Assembly: GCF_008107695.1 (NCBI RefSeq)
Contig: NZ_VIRG01000056.1
Span: 124,001-188,000, forward strand
From: Stappia sp. BW2
GTDB taxonomy: Bacteria > Pseudomonadota > Alphaproteobacteria > Rhizobiales > Stappiaceae
Length of the DNA stretch: 64,000 nt
Reading direction: 5' to 3'
Part shown: piece by piece, positions 28,635 to 38,181 of the stretch
Layout of the letters: each line of letters begins with the position of its first letter
How positions within the stretch are numbered: the first letter of the stretch is position 1
Translations under genes and position numbers: made by a program
Notes under the pieces: generated by a model
Databases searched by the model: none
What the model saw: the letters and a program-made list of their open reading frames with translations, nothing else
Told to the model about the DNA's origin: nothing

Positions 28635-29822
28635 ATGCTGTCCCTCCTGCAACTGCCTCGACAGGCATTGCTGATTCTGCTGCTTCAATTCACCAACAGC
28701 CTCGGCGTTTCGGCGCTGGTGCCGCTGATGAGTTTTTTCATTGTCGAAGGGCTTGGCGCCGCCCCCTGGCAGGTGGGGCTTTATTCCGGCCTGGTGATGC
28801 CGCTGACGCTTACCGTCAATCGATGGGCAGGCGAGCGGCTTGATAACCGCTTTCCGGTCAAAAGCCTTCTGATCGTCTCGGTGATTGCCTATATCACGCT
28901 TGCCGCACTGCTGACCCAGGTCAGCAGTCTGCTGATGCTGATCATCCTGATCGCGCCCCTGATGAGCCTTTCCAACATGGGCTCGGGAATCGTCTTTACC
29001 TTTGGCCGTCTCTATGCCGAACAGCAGGGCATGGACGTCGCCAGGGTCAATTCCTGGTTGCGCATGATGGTTTCCCTGGCCTGGATGATCGGGCCGGCGG
29101 TGTCTTTTTCAATCGTCGCAGCCTTCGGCTTTGCCACTGCTTTCCTGTGCGCTTTCACAGTCGGCATCGTCTACCTGCTGCTCTGGTACATCGTCATTCC
29201 CGCCGATTTCAGGTCGTCGCGGGAGCGTTCGAAATCAACCGGCAAGGCTCCGATCAACTGGGGGCTTCAGATCGCCGGGATGACGTGTCTCGGCTTTGTC
29301 ATCACCAATTCGCTGTTCGTTTCGGCAATGCCTTTGTTCTTTGTGCAGGAAACGCACTTGCCCGGTGCAACGCCGGGCCTGGCGCTCTCGGTCAAATGCC
29401 TGCTGGAGGTTTTTGTCATCTTCGGCTCGGTTCGCCTTGCCGAACGGATCGGCATTCGCCAAGTGCTGATGCTGTCTGCCTGTCTTGCGGCGGTCAGCAT
29501 GGTGCTGTTCGCGCAGGTGACCGCGCTGTGGCAGGTGCTGGCCATTGCCGTTCTGGAAGGAACCTACTACGGCCTTTTTGCCGGTGTCGCGATCAGCTTC
29601 GTGCAGAGCTTTGCTCCGGACCGGCCGGGCCGGGCAACGGCGGTTTACATGAACAGCCTGTTCCTGGGTGGCATGATCGGCAGCGTTTCGATGGGCTTCA
29701 TTGCCAGCGCGGCAAGTTTTCAAACCGTGCTTTATACAGCGGCGCTTTCGGCAACCACGGCCCTGGTGGTTCTGGTTTCAACGCTTAAAGTTCAGCCCAA
29801 ACCAATTGAGGAAGGAGCCTAG
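28635..29822 (+). CDS. major facilitator superfamily transporter
   Basis: 395 residues with about twelve hydrophobic segments and a break after residue 185 (ADFRSSRERSKSTGKAP), the usual central cytoplasmic loop. The loop after the second helix (VNRWAGERLDNRFP) is the position of MFS motif A, in a degenerate form. The layout and length recall the sugar-efflux (SetA-like) branch, but I cannot assign a substrate. It ends 4 bp inside the end of the convergent DUF2244 gene. Confidence 0.85.
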   Translation: MLSLLQLPRQALLILLLQFTNSLGVSALVPLMSFFIVEGLGAAPWQVGLYSGLVMPLTLTVNRWAGERLDNRFPVKSLLIVSVIAYITLAALLTQVSSLLMLIILIAPLMSLSNMGSGIVFTFGRLYAEQQGMDVARVNSWLRMMVSLAWMIGPAVSFSIVAAFGFATAFLCAFTVGIVYLLLWYIVIPADFRSSRERSKSTGKAPINWGLQIAGMTCLGFVITNSLFVSAMPLFFVQETHLPGATPGLALSVKCLLEVFVIFGSVRLAERIGIRQVLMLSACLAAVSMVLFAQVTALWQVLAIAVLEGTYYGLFAGVAISFVQSFAPDRPGRATAVYMNSLFLGGMIGSVSMGFIASAASFQTVLYTAALSATTALVVLVSTLKVQPKPIEEGA

Positions 29823-30340
29823 ACACCGCCTGCCTTGGCGACAGACAGGGCGTTTGCCATTGCACCGGCAAAACTCGTTCTGTCATCGGGATTCAGGAAA
29901 TTGCCGAGGTCGACCTTTTCGCCCCGGCTTTGAAGGGTCACCTTGACGACCCCTTCATCCTCGATCCGGTCCACGGTGAGGCGAACCCAGAATGGATTGA
30001 ACCGATACTCCTGGTATTTCTTGCCCGGACCAACCTTACGAATCGCGATCTCATGCCGGGAGACGACCACTTCCTCGAACGTTCGTGCGGAGTGGTAGTT
30101 CATCTGGAAGGCAAACCAGAGCAGGGCGACGTCCAGGCCGAAGAAACCGAAAACAGGCCAGGCGCCGATACGTAGAAACAAAATGCCGGCGAAAAAACTG
30201 ACCGCGCCGAAAATGCACATGAGGATCATGAACCCGTTTGGCCCCAAAGACCGGTAGGGCGTTAAAACGGCAGAGAAGAACGGCCGGTCCTGTTCCGACA
30301 ATTCGTCTTCCCGTTCAGGTTTCGGATTGTTCTCGCTCAT
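29819..30340 (-). CDS. DUF2244 membrane protein
   Basis: 173 residues with two membrane segments (about residues 38-58 and 60-80, including LMCIFGAVSFFAGILFLRIG). A C-terminal strand-rich domain contains FEEVVVSRHEIAIRKV, typical of DUF2244 proteins. The role is unknown. Its start overlaps the 5' leader of the divergent nth gene and its stop overlaps the end of the MFS gene by 4 bp. Confidence 0.82.
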   Translation of the reverse strand: MSENNPKPEREDELSEQDRPFFSAVLTPYRSLGPNGFMILMCIFGAVSFFAGILFLRIGAWPVFGFFGLDVALLWFAFQMNYHSARTFEEVVVSRHEIAIRKVGPGKKYQEYRFNPFWVRLTVDRIEDEGVVKVTLQSRGEKVDLGNFLNPDDRTSFAGAMANALSVAKAGGV

Positions 30341-30362
30341 GAGGGATGATTATAGAGAGAAG

Positions 30363-31178
30363 ATGACGCAAGCAAAGAGCCCTTCCAAGGCAGCGGCAAA
30401 AGGGCGTACCGCAGCCTCCAGACAGACCCGGAAAAAGGCACCTTCCGTGGACAATCCCGGCAAGGTGCTGAAACGCTCCCGCTATACCAAGGCGGAAACC
30501 TTTGCGATCTTCCAGCGGTTCCACGCCGACAATCCGGAACCGAAGGGCGAGCTGGACTATGTCAACGCTTTCACACTTCTGGTTGCGGTCGTGCTGTCGG
30601 CCCAGGCAACCGATGTTGGCGTGAACAGAGCAACGAAGCATCTGTTCCAGATCGCCGACACGCCGGAGAAAATGCTGGCTCTTGGCGAAGACCTGGTACG
30701 GGAGGAAATCAAGACGATCGGCCTTTACAAGAACAAGGCCAAGAACGTCATTCTGCTTTCCGAAAAGCTGATCCGCGACCATGGCGGCGAGGTGCCTGAA
30801 GATCGTGACGCCCTGGAAGCACTGCCCGGCGTCGGCCGGAAGACCGCGAATGTGGTACTGAATATTTTCTTCGGTCACCCGACCATCGCGGTCGACACAC
30901 ATTTGTTCCGCCTCGGCAACCGGATAGGCATTGCCCCCGGCAAGACACCTCTCGACGTGGAAAAGGCCATGGAGAAGGTCGTGCCTGTGGAATTTGCACT
31001 CCACGCGCATCACTGGCTGATCCTGCACGGCCGGTACATCTGCAAGGCACGAAAGCCCGAGTGCCGGCGCTGCGTTATTTACGATCTGTGCCGGAGTCCT
31101 GAAAAAGAACATTTCGATGCGGTGCCGGATATTGCCCTGCGCACCAAAGCCCTGATTGAAAAGGAAATAATTGCGTGA
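30363..31178 (+). CDS. nth: endonuclease III
   Basis: 271 residues including a basic Lys/Arg/Ser-rich N-terminal extension of about 50. It is a base-excision glycosylase with AP lyase activity for oxidised pyrimidines. The helix-hairpin-helix ALPGVGRKTANVVL carries the catalytic Lys, and VDTHLFRL supplies the Asp. The 4Fe-4S motif is complete as C-X6-C-X2-C-X5-C (CKARKPECRRCVIYDLC). I start at 30363, directly after GAGAGAAG; upstream ATGs overlap the DUF2244 start. Its stop overlaps the GNAT start by 4 bp. Confidence 0.95.
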   Translation: MTQAKSPSKAAAKGRTAASRQTRKKAPSVDNPGKVLKRSRYTKAETFAIFQRFHADNPEPKGELDYVNAFTLLVAVVLSAQATDVGVNRATKHLFQIADTPEKMLALGEDLVREEIKTIGLYKNKAKNVILLSEKLIRDHGGEVPEDRDALEALPGVGRKTANVVLNIFFGHPTIAVDTHLFRLGNRIGIAPGKTPLDVEKAMEKVVPVEFALHAHHWLILHGRYICKARKPECRRCVIYDLCRSPEKEHFDAVPDIALRTKALIEKEIIA

Positions 31179-31723
31179 ATTTTCCGCTTGGACCATTTCC
31201 GGTAAGCGAAAGGCTTCGCTTCCGCTTGCCATCCAGCAATGATGCCGCTTTCTACCACCAGCTCATGAACGATCCGGACTATATCCGTTTTATTGCAGAC
31301 CACGGCATCCGGACCGAGGAAGACGCGGCCAATTATATTAAGAACAAGACGCTGGCGCGTTTTGCCGCCCACGGTGTCGGGCTTTGGATCGTGGATCTGA
31401 AGCCGTCCCTCATCCCTGTCGGCGTGTGCGGACTGGTGGTGCGCGAGGAACTGAAATACCCCGACCTTGGATTTGCCTTCCTGGAAGAATACCGCGGCAA
31501 GGGGTTTGGCCACGAGGCCGGACAGAGCGTTTTGGATTTCGTGACCAGGGAACTGAAGCTGCACACCCTGTGCGCGATCACCCATCCGGAGAACGTCCGC
31601 TCAGCCAGCCTGCTCAAGAAGCTGGGCTTCGAGCCGGATGGGCAGCGGCATCTTGAGGAGATCGGTACGACCTCCGACTACTACGAATGGAAAGTGCACC
31701 AGGAGAAGAGCGGCCTGGCCTGA
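31175..31723 (+). CDS. GNAT family N-acetyltransferase (RimJ/RimL type)
   Basis: 182 residues. The opening SERLRFRLPSSNDAAFYHQL and the acetyl-CoA loop YRGKGFGHEAGQSVLDFV are typical of the RimJ/RimL-like branch, as is HPENVRSASLLKKLGF near the end. The acceptor is unknown. It is translationally coupled to nth through a GTGA overlap. Confidence 0.88.
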   Translation: MNFPLGPFPVSERLRFRLPSSNDAAFYHQLMNDPDYIRFIADHGIRTEEDAANYIKNKTLARFAAHGVGLWIVDLKPSLIPVGVCGLVVREELKYPDLGFAFLEEYRGKGFGHEAGQSVLDFVTRELKLHTLCAITHPENVRSASLLKKLGFEPDGQRHLEEIGTTSDYYEWKVHQEKSGLA

Positions 31724-31745
31724 GGCCAGCCGCTGCTGCTGGCGA

Positions 31746-32180
31746 TCAGCGTTTGTCGCGCACCCGCACGACAACGTCGACGCGGACGATTTCCATGCCT
31801 TCGGGGGCTTTCGGCAGAGTGCCGATGCCCACGCCTTCGCCTGGAATGTCGATCACCCGATTTTCACCTTCGATGAAGAAGTGATGGTGGTCGGATACGT
31901 TTGTGTCGAAATAGGTCTTGTTACCGTCGATCGCCACTTCACGCAGCAAACCGGCTTCCGTGAACTGGTGCAGCGTGTTGTAAACCGTTGCGAGAGATAC
32001 AGGCACATCTGCATCGACCGCTTCTTCATGAAGCAGTTCGGCAGAGATGTGGCGATCGCCCCGGGAATACAGAAGTTCCGCGAGTGAGACACGCTGGCGC
32101 GTCGGCCGGAGCCCCGCGGACCGCAGCATATCGGTCACATTCTTCTTGTCGCCGGTTTCATGCACCACAAGTGTTGTCAT
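31746..32180 (-). CDS. irr: iron response regulator Irr (Fur family)
   Basis: 144 residues from the ATG at 32180. A Fur-type winged helix (LRSAGLRPTRQRVSLAELLY, VSLATVYNTLHQFTEAGLL) precedes the dimerisation domain with the DHHHFF metal site and the Irr-type ending GMEIVRVDVVVRVR. Irr controls heme and iron genes in Rhizobiales and degrades or responds when heme binds. The N-terminal GCPWH-type heme motif of Bradyrhizobium Irr is absent. A frame from 32285 adds 35 residues but has no ribosome site. Location next to fabA is the rule for rhizobial irr. Confidence 0.9.
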   Translation of the reverse strand: MTTLVVHETGDKKNVTDMLRSAGLRPTRQRVSLAELLYSRGDRHISAELLHEEAVDADVPVSLATVYNTLHQFTEAGLLREVAIDGNKTYFDTNVSDHHHFFIEGENRVIDIPGEGVGIGTLPKAPEGMEIVRVDVVVRVRDKR

Positions 32181-32634
32181 TCCGATCCGATCCAGGTCCA
32201 GGGTCGCTTCTTGAAACGGCGCTCTTGGCAGGTGCGCGAACGTCGCCCGGGCCGTTTTCACTAACATTGGCCTATTATCTGCCATTTCTTGTACCCAAGA
32301 TGCAAGTTTTAAACGTCATGGGCAATCGTGGGCCAACCAGAGAGGCAACGGACGGGACAGCCACACGGGCTTTGCAGGCGCAACCAGCGCGCATTCCGAA
32401 GGTTACCGGAGGCGCAGCCCATATGGCAGCGGACAAACGACCCGGTGCCGGATGCACACAATAGGACAAATACGCACAATACTTGGCGAAACGCCCCTAA
32501 AAACCGGACCACTTCGAGCAAGTGACATCTTTCGGTGATTGTTCCCCTGTGTTAGGAAGGCGCCTCAAACGAACCGAAAACAAACTGAACCTGCCTCGGG
32601 TTTACCCAGGCTAGAGACAAAACACGGATTCCGA
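32181..32634. other. 454 bp divergent region between irr and fabA
   Basis: No convincing gene. It must hold the promoters of irr and of the fabA operon. I see no clear Irr box (TTTAGAA-type palindrome) and no long repeats. Short frames on both strands have no ribosome sites. Confidence 0.6.
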
Positions 32635-33141
32635 ATGACCGATCGCCGCTCCAGCTACGATTATGAAGCACTTCTCGCCTGCGGCCGCGGCGAGCTGTTT
32701 GGCCAAGGCAATGCCCAACTGCCTCTTCCCCCGATGCTGATGTTCGACCGGATCACGGAACTTTCCGAAACCGGTGGCGAATTCGACAAGGGGTTCGCGC
32801 GGGCTGAATTCGACATCAAGCCGGACCTGTGGTTCTTCCCGTGTCACTTCCAGGGAAATCCGGTCATGCCGGGCTGCCTTGGCCTCGACGCCCTGTGGCA
32901 GCTTACAGGTTTCTTCCTCGGCTGGCTGGGTCTTGAAGGCAAGGGCATGGCCCTGTCGACCGGCGAAGTGAAATTCAAGGGTATGGTCACCCCGGACGTG
33001 AAGCTGGTCGAATACGGTGTCGACTTCAAGCGGATCATGAAGGGCCGCCTGGTGCTCGGCATCGCCGACGGCTGGCTGAAAGCAGACGGTGAACAGATCT
33101 ACAAGGCGACCGATTTGCGCGTCGGCCTGGCAAAGACCTGA
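32635..33141 (+). CDS. fabA: 3-hydroxydecanoyl-[acyl-carrier-protein] dehydratase/isomerase
   Basis: 168 residues; dehydrates 3-hydroxyacyl-ACP and isomerises trans-2- to cis-3-decenoyl-ACP, opening the anaerobic unsaturated fatty acid route. Catalytic His71 ([11 protein letters not shown]) and Asp85 (GLDALWQ) align with His70 and Asp84 of the E. coli enzyme. First of the rightward fabA-fabB-fabI set. A 9 bp hairpin separates it from fabB. Confidence 0.97.
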   Translation: MTDRRSSYDYEALLACGRGELFGQGNAQLPLPPMLMFDRITELSETGGEFDKGFARAEFDIKPDLWFFPCHFQGNPVMPGCLGLDALWQLTGFFLGWLGLEGKGMALSTGEVKFKGMVTPDVKLVEYGVDFKRIMKGRLVLGIADGWLKADGEQIYKATDLRVGLAKT

Positions 33142-33168
33142 CACCCGTTCGCAGGATCAATTCATGGC

Positions 33169-33200
33169 ACCGGCGCTTCTTTTTCATTGGGAGCGCCGGT
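33169..33200 (+). terminator. hairpin between fabA and fabB
   Basis: Stem ACCGGCGCT pairing perfectly with AGCGCCGGT around a 14 nt T-rich loop. There is no long T run after it, so it is more likely an attenuator or an mRNA-stabilising hairpin than a full stop. Confidence 0.4.
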
Positions 33201-33280
33201 TTGCATATTATGTATGTGCGTGCAGGCTCTCGACACACCCCGTGAGAGCTGCGGTGCAGTCAAGACAATAGGAGACCGCA

Positions 33281-34504
33281 ATGAGACGCGTTGTCGTCAC
33301 CGGCATGGGTATCGTGTCGTCCATCGGAGCAAACACCGAAGAAGTGCTGTCCAGCCTTCGAGGAGGCAAGTCCGGCATCAGCTTTGCTCCGGATTATGCG
33401 GAACACGGCTTCAGAAGCCAGGTACACGGCATGCCGAATGTCGATATCGCTTCGCTCATCGACAAGCGCCAGCTGCGCTTCATGGGCGACGGTGCCGCCT
33501 ACAACTATATTTCCATGCAGCAGGCCATTGCCGACAGCGGTCTGGAAGAAACCGATGTCTCCAATCCGCGCACCGGCCTGATCATGGGCTCCGGTGGTCC
33601 GTCCACCAAGAACCTGTTCCAGGCACATCAGATCGTCCTGGAAAAAGGCTCGCCCAAGCGTATGGGCCCGTTCATGGTGACCCGCGGCATGAGTTCCACC
33701 AACTCTGCGTGCCTGGCGACGCCGTTCAAGATCAAGGGCATCAACTATTCGATCACGTCCGCCTGCTCCACCTCCGCGCATTGCATCGGGGCAGCCACCG
33801 AACAGATCCAGTTCGGCAAGCAGGACGTGATGTTTGCCGGTGGCGGCGAGGAACTCGACTGGACGCTGTCCTGTCTGTTCGACGCCATGGGCGCCATGTC
33901 TTCCAAATACAACGACACGCCTGAGACCGCATCGCGGGCCTATGACGTGACCCGCGACGGCTTCGTGATTGCTGGCGGCGGCGGTGTGGTGGTTCTGGAA
34001 GAACTGGAACATGCCAAGGCACGTGGCGCGAAGATCTATGCCGAAGTCACCGGCTACGCCGCCAATTCCGACGGCTACGACATGGTTGCACCTTCCGGCG
34101 AAGGCGGCGAGCGCTGCATGCGCCTTGCGACCGCGACCCTGGGCGACCGCAAGGTCGACTACATCAACACCCATGGCACCTCGACCCCCGTTGGCGATAT
34201 CGGCGAAATCGAAGCGATCCGCCGTGTCTTCGGCGAAAACCAGCCGCCGGCATCCTCCACCAAATCGCTTACCGGCCACAGCCTGGGCGCAACCGGCGTT
34301 CAGGAAGCCATCTACTGCCTGCTGATGCTGCAGAACGACTTCATGACCGCGTCTGCCAACATCAACGAGCTGGACCCGGCCCTGAAACCGGAAGAGATCG
34401 TGACCGAGCTGTTGGACAACGCCGGCCTCGACACGGTTCTGTCCAACAGCTTCGGCTTCGGCGGCACCAATGCGTCGCTTGCGCTGTCGCGATATCACGG
34501 CTGA
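33281..34504 (+). CDS. fabB: beta-ketoacyl-ACP synthase I
   Basis: 407 residues. It elongates acyl-ACP including cis-3-decenoyl-ACP. The catalytic triad is Cys162 (TSACSTSAH), His298 (NTHGTSTP) and His333 (TGHSLGATG), matching Cys163/His298/His333 of E. coli. FGGTNASL closes the protein. AATAGGAGA lies just upstream of the ATG. Ten bases separate it from fabI. Confidence 0.97.
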   Translation: MRRVVVTGMGIVSSIGANTEEVLSSLRGGKSGISFAPDYAEHGFRSQVHGMPNVDIASLIDKRQLRFMGDGAAYNYISMQQAIADSGLEETDVSNPRTGLIMGSGGPSTKNLFQAHQIVLEKGSPKRMGPFMVTRGMSSTNSACLATPFKIKGINYSITSACSTSAHCIGAATEQIQFGKQDVMFAGGGEELDWTLSCLFDAMGAMSSKYNDTPETASRAYDVTRDGFVIAGGGGVVVLEELEHAKARGAKIYAEVTGYAANSDGYDMVAPSGEGGERCMRLATATLGDRKVDYINTHGTSTPVGDIGEIEAIRRVFGENQPPASSTKSLTGHSLGATGVQEAIYCLLMLQNDFMTASANINELDPALKPEEIVTELLDNAGLDTVLSNSFGFGGTNASLALSRYHG

Positions 34505-34514
34505 GGAGTTTCGA

Positions 34515-35327
34515 ATGTCTGATCTGATGAAGGGCAAACGCGGCCTGATCATGGGCGTTGCGAACGACCACTCCATTGCCTGGGGCATTGCCAAGACGCT
34601 TGCCGATCACGGTGCCGAACTTGCCTTCACCTATCAGGGCGAGGCCTTTGGCCGTCGCACCAAGCCGTTGGCGGACTCAGTCGGTTCCAAGATCCTGTTG
34701 CCATGCGATGTGGAAGACATTGCGTCGGTCGACAGCGTGTTCGAGGCGCTCAAGGAAGAGTGGGGCAGCATCGACTTTCTGGTGCATGCCGTCGCCTTTT
34801 CCGACAAGAGCGAACTGCGCGGAAAATATGCCGACACCACGCGGGAGAATTTCTCCCGCACCATGGTGATCTCCTGCTTCTCCTTCACCGAGATTGCCAA
34901 GCGGGCCGCTGCGCTGATGACCAACGGCGGCTCCATGGTGACGCTGACCTATGGCGGTTCCACCAAGGTGATGCCGAACTACAACGTGATGGGCGTTGCC
35001 AAGGCGGCACTGGAATCTTCCGTGCGTTATCTGGCTGTGGATTACGGTGAGCAGAACATCCGTGTGAACGCGATCTCCGCCGGTCCGGTCCGGACACTGG
35101 CAGGATCCGGCGTTTCCGACGCCCGCCTGATGTTCAACTTCCAGAAACGCAATTCCCCGCTCTGCCGGACTGTCTCTCTGGAAGAAATCGGCGGCACCGG
35201 TCTCTATCTCCTGTCGGACCTGTCCGGCGGCGTGACCGGCGAAGTGCACTTTGTCGACAGCGGCTACAACATCATGTCGATGCCCCGTCTGGAAGAGCTC
35301 AAGGTTCAGGAAGTCAAGGCCGACTGA
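34515..35327 (+). CDS. fabI: enoyl-[acyl-carrier-protein] reductase (NADH)
   Basis: 270 residues, the triclosan-target type of enoyl-ACP reductase. Tyr146, Tyr156 and Lys163 (TYGGSTKVMPNYNVMGVAK) fall at exactly the E. coli numbers, and GVANDHSIAWGIA binds the cofactor. The ATG at 34515 follows GAGGAG. Third gene of fabA-fabB-fabI, followed by a terminator. Confidence 0.97.
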   Translation: MSDLMKGKRGLIMGVANDHSIAWGIAKTLADHGAELAFTYQGEAFGRRTKPLADSVGSKILLPCDVEDIASVDSVFEALKEEWGSIDFLVHAVAFSDKSELRGKYADTTRENFSRTMVISCFSFTEIAKRAAALMTNGGSMVTLTYGGSTKVMPNYNVMGVAKAALESSVRYLAVDYGEQNIRVNAISAGPVRTLAGSGVSDARLMFNFQKRNSPLCRTVSLEEIGGTGLYLLSDLSGGVTGEVHFVDSGYNIMSMPRLEELKVQEVKAD

Positions 35328-35354
35328 GCCCTTTCCAACGATCCGAACAAGGAA

Positions 35355-35381
35355 AAGGCGGCCGATTGGCCGCCTTTTTTT
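35355..35381 (+). terminator. intrinsic terminator of the fabA-fabB-fabI operon
   Basis: Stem AAGGCGGCC-GATT-GGCCGCCTT, 9 bp perfect, followed by seven T's, 28 bp past the fabI stop. Confidence 0.93.
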
Positions 35382-35451
35382 GTTTCAGAAATTCCGGTCC
35401 GTTTTCCCCAGTATGAGGGGCGGAAACCCAGGCAATCGAATGAGAAGGACG

Positions 35452-35991
35452 TCAGTCCCCGATCAGCTCATCCGGGTAAACGCCGAAGAGGCGGGTCTGA
35501 TCGAGCCAACCGTCGTAGTTCTCGCCGTTGACCCGGCACCAGCCGCCGGCACATTCGGAAATCGTGGTCAGCACGAAGGGATCCAGTTCGGCCACGATGT
35601 CAGCATCGGAACGGGAGCGGGAGCGCAGGGGCGTGCGGTCGCTTTTTTCCCACGGGGTGACGAGGGCGGTACGGCGGCTGGACAGCAGCGAGCGGAACAC
35701 CCAGCCCTGCTTGCCTTCCCAGTCCCGAATGCGGCGCCAGTTCTCGAATTCACCGATGATTTCCACCGGCAGACCGGATTGCACGAAGGTCCACGCGATA
35801 TCATGTTCGCGTGAAGGCCCTATGCGCACATTGACCCGGTCGGATTTCAGACTGACAAATCTTGGAACGGGGAGTCCGCTTGCGCCGGTGGTCGTGCCCT
35901 GGGCCTGCGGCGCAACCGAAGTTGCGAGCAGACCGCACAGCAATGTCATTACGCTAAGTAGAATCCGGGTAGCCTGGAACGAGCGAGCCAT
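35452..35991 (-). CDS. secreted protein with two bacterial SH3-like domains
   Basis: 179 residues from the ATG at 35991. The signal peptide ILLSVMTLLCGLLATSVAP ends near residue 32. The first SH3b domain (VSLKSDRVNVRIGPSREHDI to WVFRSLL) and a second, shorter one (TPLRSRSRSDADIVAELDPF to YDGWLDQTRLFGV) follow. Proteins of this DUF1058/SH3_4 type are periplasmic; some bind peptidoglycan, but no activity is shown. An upstream ATG at 36015 would add eight residues and spoil the signal peptide start. Confidence 0.85.
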   Translation of the reverse strand: MARSFQATRILLSVMTLLCGLLATSVAPQAQGTTTGASGLPVPRFVSLKSDRVNVRIGPSREHDIAWTFVQSGLPVEIIGEFENWRRIRDWEGKQGWVFRSLLSSRRTALVTPWEKSDRTPLRSRSRSDADIVAELDPFVLTTISECAGGWCRVNGENYDGWLDQTRLFGVYPDELIGD

Positions 35992-36237
35992 ATTGTCCGG
36001 TTGTCCAATTGTCATTGATGTTTGATTTGAGGCAAATCTCTACAGAAAAATTCGCGCGAAAACCAGCTTGGTCGTTTTGGCCGGTTGCTGATCCGCGCCG
36101 ATTGAAAGCCATCCCTTGTTTCTGCCGGACCATCTGGTAAGGAAAAGGGGTGGTCTCATCCGCTCGCGCAACGCGCAGCGTCAAAGTGGTACCGTTGAGG
36201 TTAACAAGTTCTCAACGAAGCGCGAAAGGCAATTGGT

Positions 36238-37224
36238 ATGGCGAAAAAGAAGCCTGTCGTTGTGGTGACCCGGAAGCTTCCGGACGTAGTCGAAACGCGG
36301 ATGCGCGAGCTTTTCGAGACGCGTCTCAATGATAATGACAGGCCTTTCAGCCAGGCAGAACTGGTGGAAGCGGTGAGAACCGCCGATGTTCTGGTGCCGA
36401 CCGTTACGGACCGGATCGACTCCTCGGTGCTCTCGCAGGCCGGTGAGAACCTGAAGCTGATCGCCAACTTCGGCAATGGCGTCGACAACATCGACGTTGT
36501 CAGCGCCAACAACCGGGGAATCAACGTCACCAACACCCCCGGCGTACTGACCGAAGACACCGCCGACATGACCATGGCGCTGATTCTGGCGGTGCCGCGT
36601 CGACTTGCCACAGGCATCAAGGCGCTGGAAGCCGGTGACTGGGTCGGCTGGTCGCCGACATGGATGCTCGGACACCGGATCTGGGGCAAACGGCTGGGTG
36701 TGGTCGGCATGGGCCGCATCGGCCAGGCCGTCGCGCGCCGGGCCAAGGCCTTCGGCATGTCGATCCACTATCATAACCGCCGCCGCGTTGCCGAAAGCGT
36801 CGAGGAAGAGCTTGAGGCGACCTATTGGGAAAGCCTCGACCAGATGCTGGCGCGTATGGATGTGGTCTCCATTCACTGCCCCCATACACCGGGAACGTTC
36901 CACCTTCTGTCTGCCCGCCGCCTGAAGCTTCTGAAAAAGGACGCTTATGTGGTCAACACCGCCCGCGGTGAGGTGATCGACGAAAACGCTCTTATCCGGA
37001 TGCTGGAAAGCGGTGATCTGGCCGGTGCCGGTCTGGATGTGTTCGAACACGAACCAGCGGTCAATCCGAAGCTGGCCAAGCTGGAAAACGTTCTGTTGCT
37101 GCCGCACATGGGGTCGGCGACGATCGAAGGCCGCGTCGAGATGGGCGAGAAGGTCATCATCAACATCAAGACCTTCATGGACGGTCACCGTCCGCCGGAC
37201 CGTGTGCTGCCGTCGATGCTTTGA
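36238..37224 (+). CDS. D-2-hydroxyacid dehydrogenase (glyoxylate/hydroxypyruvate reductase type)
   Basis: 328 residues. The nucleotide loop is GMGRIG (157-162); catalytic Arg243 (NTARGEVID), Glu272 (VFEHEP) and His290 (LPHMGSAT) are all present. The His-Asn stretch HYHNRRR after the second strand fits NADP-preferring GyaR/GhrB-like glyoxylate reductases, though the substrate is inferred. It starts after GCGAAAGG, and the next gene overlaps closely. Confidence 0.92.
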   Translation: MAKKKPVVVVTRKLPDVVETRMRELFETRLNDNDRPFSQAELVEAVRTADVLVPTVTDRIDSSVLSQAGENLKLIANFGNGVDNIDVVSANNRGINVTNTPGVLTEDTADMTMALILAVPRRLATGIKALEAGDWVGWSPTWMLGHRIWGKRLGVVGMGRIGQAVARRAKAFGMSIHYHNRRRVAESVEEELEATYWESLDQMLARMDVVSIHCPHTPGTFHLLSARRLKLLKKDAYVVNTARGEVIDENALIRMLESGDLAGAGLDVFEHEPAVNPKLAKLENVLLLPHMGSATIEGRVEMGEKVIINIKTFMDGHRPPDRVLPSML

Positions 37225-37245
37225 TGCCTGATCGGATCTCGGGGC

Positions 37246-38136
37246 TTGGCTGATCGTTTCGTCGGTGCCGCCATACCGGTGCCGGCCAGCCTCGAGTGGC
37301 TGAAGGCGAGCGAAGCCGGCAGAAGCTGGCTCGACAAGCTGCCGGCACTCCTGGAGGCTGCGCGCGAACAATTTCAACTGACAGACATCGGACATCCATT
37401 TTCTGGCGGCAATGTGTCTCTGGTTGTTCCGGCAAAGCGCGGCGATGAGGACGTTGTTCTCAAGCTGCAATATCCCGATCCCGAATGCCGCCATGAGGCA
37501 GAGGCGCTCCGACGGTGGAGCGGCAAAGGGGCTGTCCGGCTGTTGAAATACGCACCGGACCTTGATGCACTGCTTCTGGTTCGTTGCCGGCCGGGACGGT
37601 TTCTGGCCGACGCTACGGAAGCCGACACTCTGGGAGTTGTAGCCCATCTTCTGCGCCTCCTGACGATCCCTGCCGATGAGCCGTTTACCCGCCTGAGCGA
37701 TGAAGCCACACGCTGGCGCAATGCTCTCGATCACGACTGGAAAGCTGCGGGAAAACCTTGTGAAAGGTCCCTTGTCGATGCTGCGATCACGGCCTTGCGA
37801 GACCTGTGCCTGACAGAGACGGCAACCGTTCTGCTGCACCAGGATCTGCATGGGCACAACATTCTGTCTGCTGGAAGCGACATCTGGCTTGCCATCGATC
37901 CCAAGCCGCTTGTCGGCGATCCCGCCTTCGCGCTGAGCCCGATTGTCAGAAGCTTTGAATTCGGCCACTCAAAAACCGCGGCGCGTCGCCGTCTCGATCG
38001 ATTGTCGGAAGAGCTGGAGCTTGATCGCGAACGGGCAAGGCTCTGGACCATCGGCCAGACCATGGCCTGGGCCTTTGGCAGCAGCTATTCCGACCGTCAC
38101 TTCGATACGGTGCGCTGGTTGCTGTCAGAGCACTAG
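37246..38136 (+). CDS. APH-type phosphotransferase (hydroxyurea/aminoglycoside kinase-like)
   Basis: 296 residues with a kinase-like fold. Lys73 in DVVLKLQYP binds ATP. The catalytic loop is HQDLHGHN with Asp200 and Asn205, and the metal Asp218 is in IDPKPLVGDPAF. The IDPKPLVGDP form is that of the APH(6)/hydroxyurea phosphotransferase family. In a chromosome of this kind the natural substrate is unknown, so resistance should not be assumed. The only start in frame is TTG at 37246, after CGGGG. Confidence 0.85.
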   Translation: MADRFVGAAIPVPASLEWLKASEAGRSWLDKLPALLEAAREQFQLTDIGHPFSGGNVSLVVPAKRGDEDVVLKLQYPDPECRHEAEALRRWSGKGAVRLLKYAPDLDALLLVRCRPGRFLADATEADTLGVVAHLLRLLTIPADEPFTRLSDEATRWRNALDHDWKAAGKPCERSLVDAAITALRDLCLTETATVLLHQDLHGHNILSAGSDIWLAIDPKPLVGDPAFALSPIVRSFEFGHSKTAARRRLDRLSEELELDRERARLWTIGQTMAWAFGSSYSDRHFDTVRWLLSEH

Positions 38137-38181
38137 GCACTCGCTCCGCTGCGCTGAACGGCGGCTACGGACGCCAGAGCC

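Noticed and set aside
33260..34594. A 444-codon minus-strand frame
   Set aside because: Antisense to fabB, whose catalytic residues all align on the plus strand.
36181..37968. A 595-codon open frame on the minus strand
   Set aside because: It runs antisense through two well-supported genes (the 2-hydroxyacid dehydrogenase and the phosphotransferase). Such frames are an effect of high GC codon use.
37246..38136. Antibiotic resistance role for the phosphotransferase
   Set aside because: The kinase motifs are clear, but the gene sits in housekeeping context without mobile elements. Substrate and resistance cannot be claimed.
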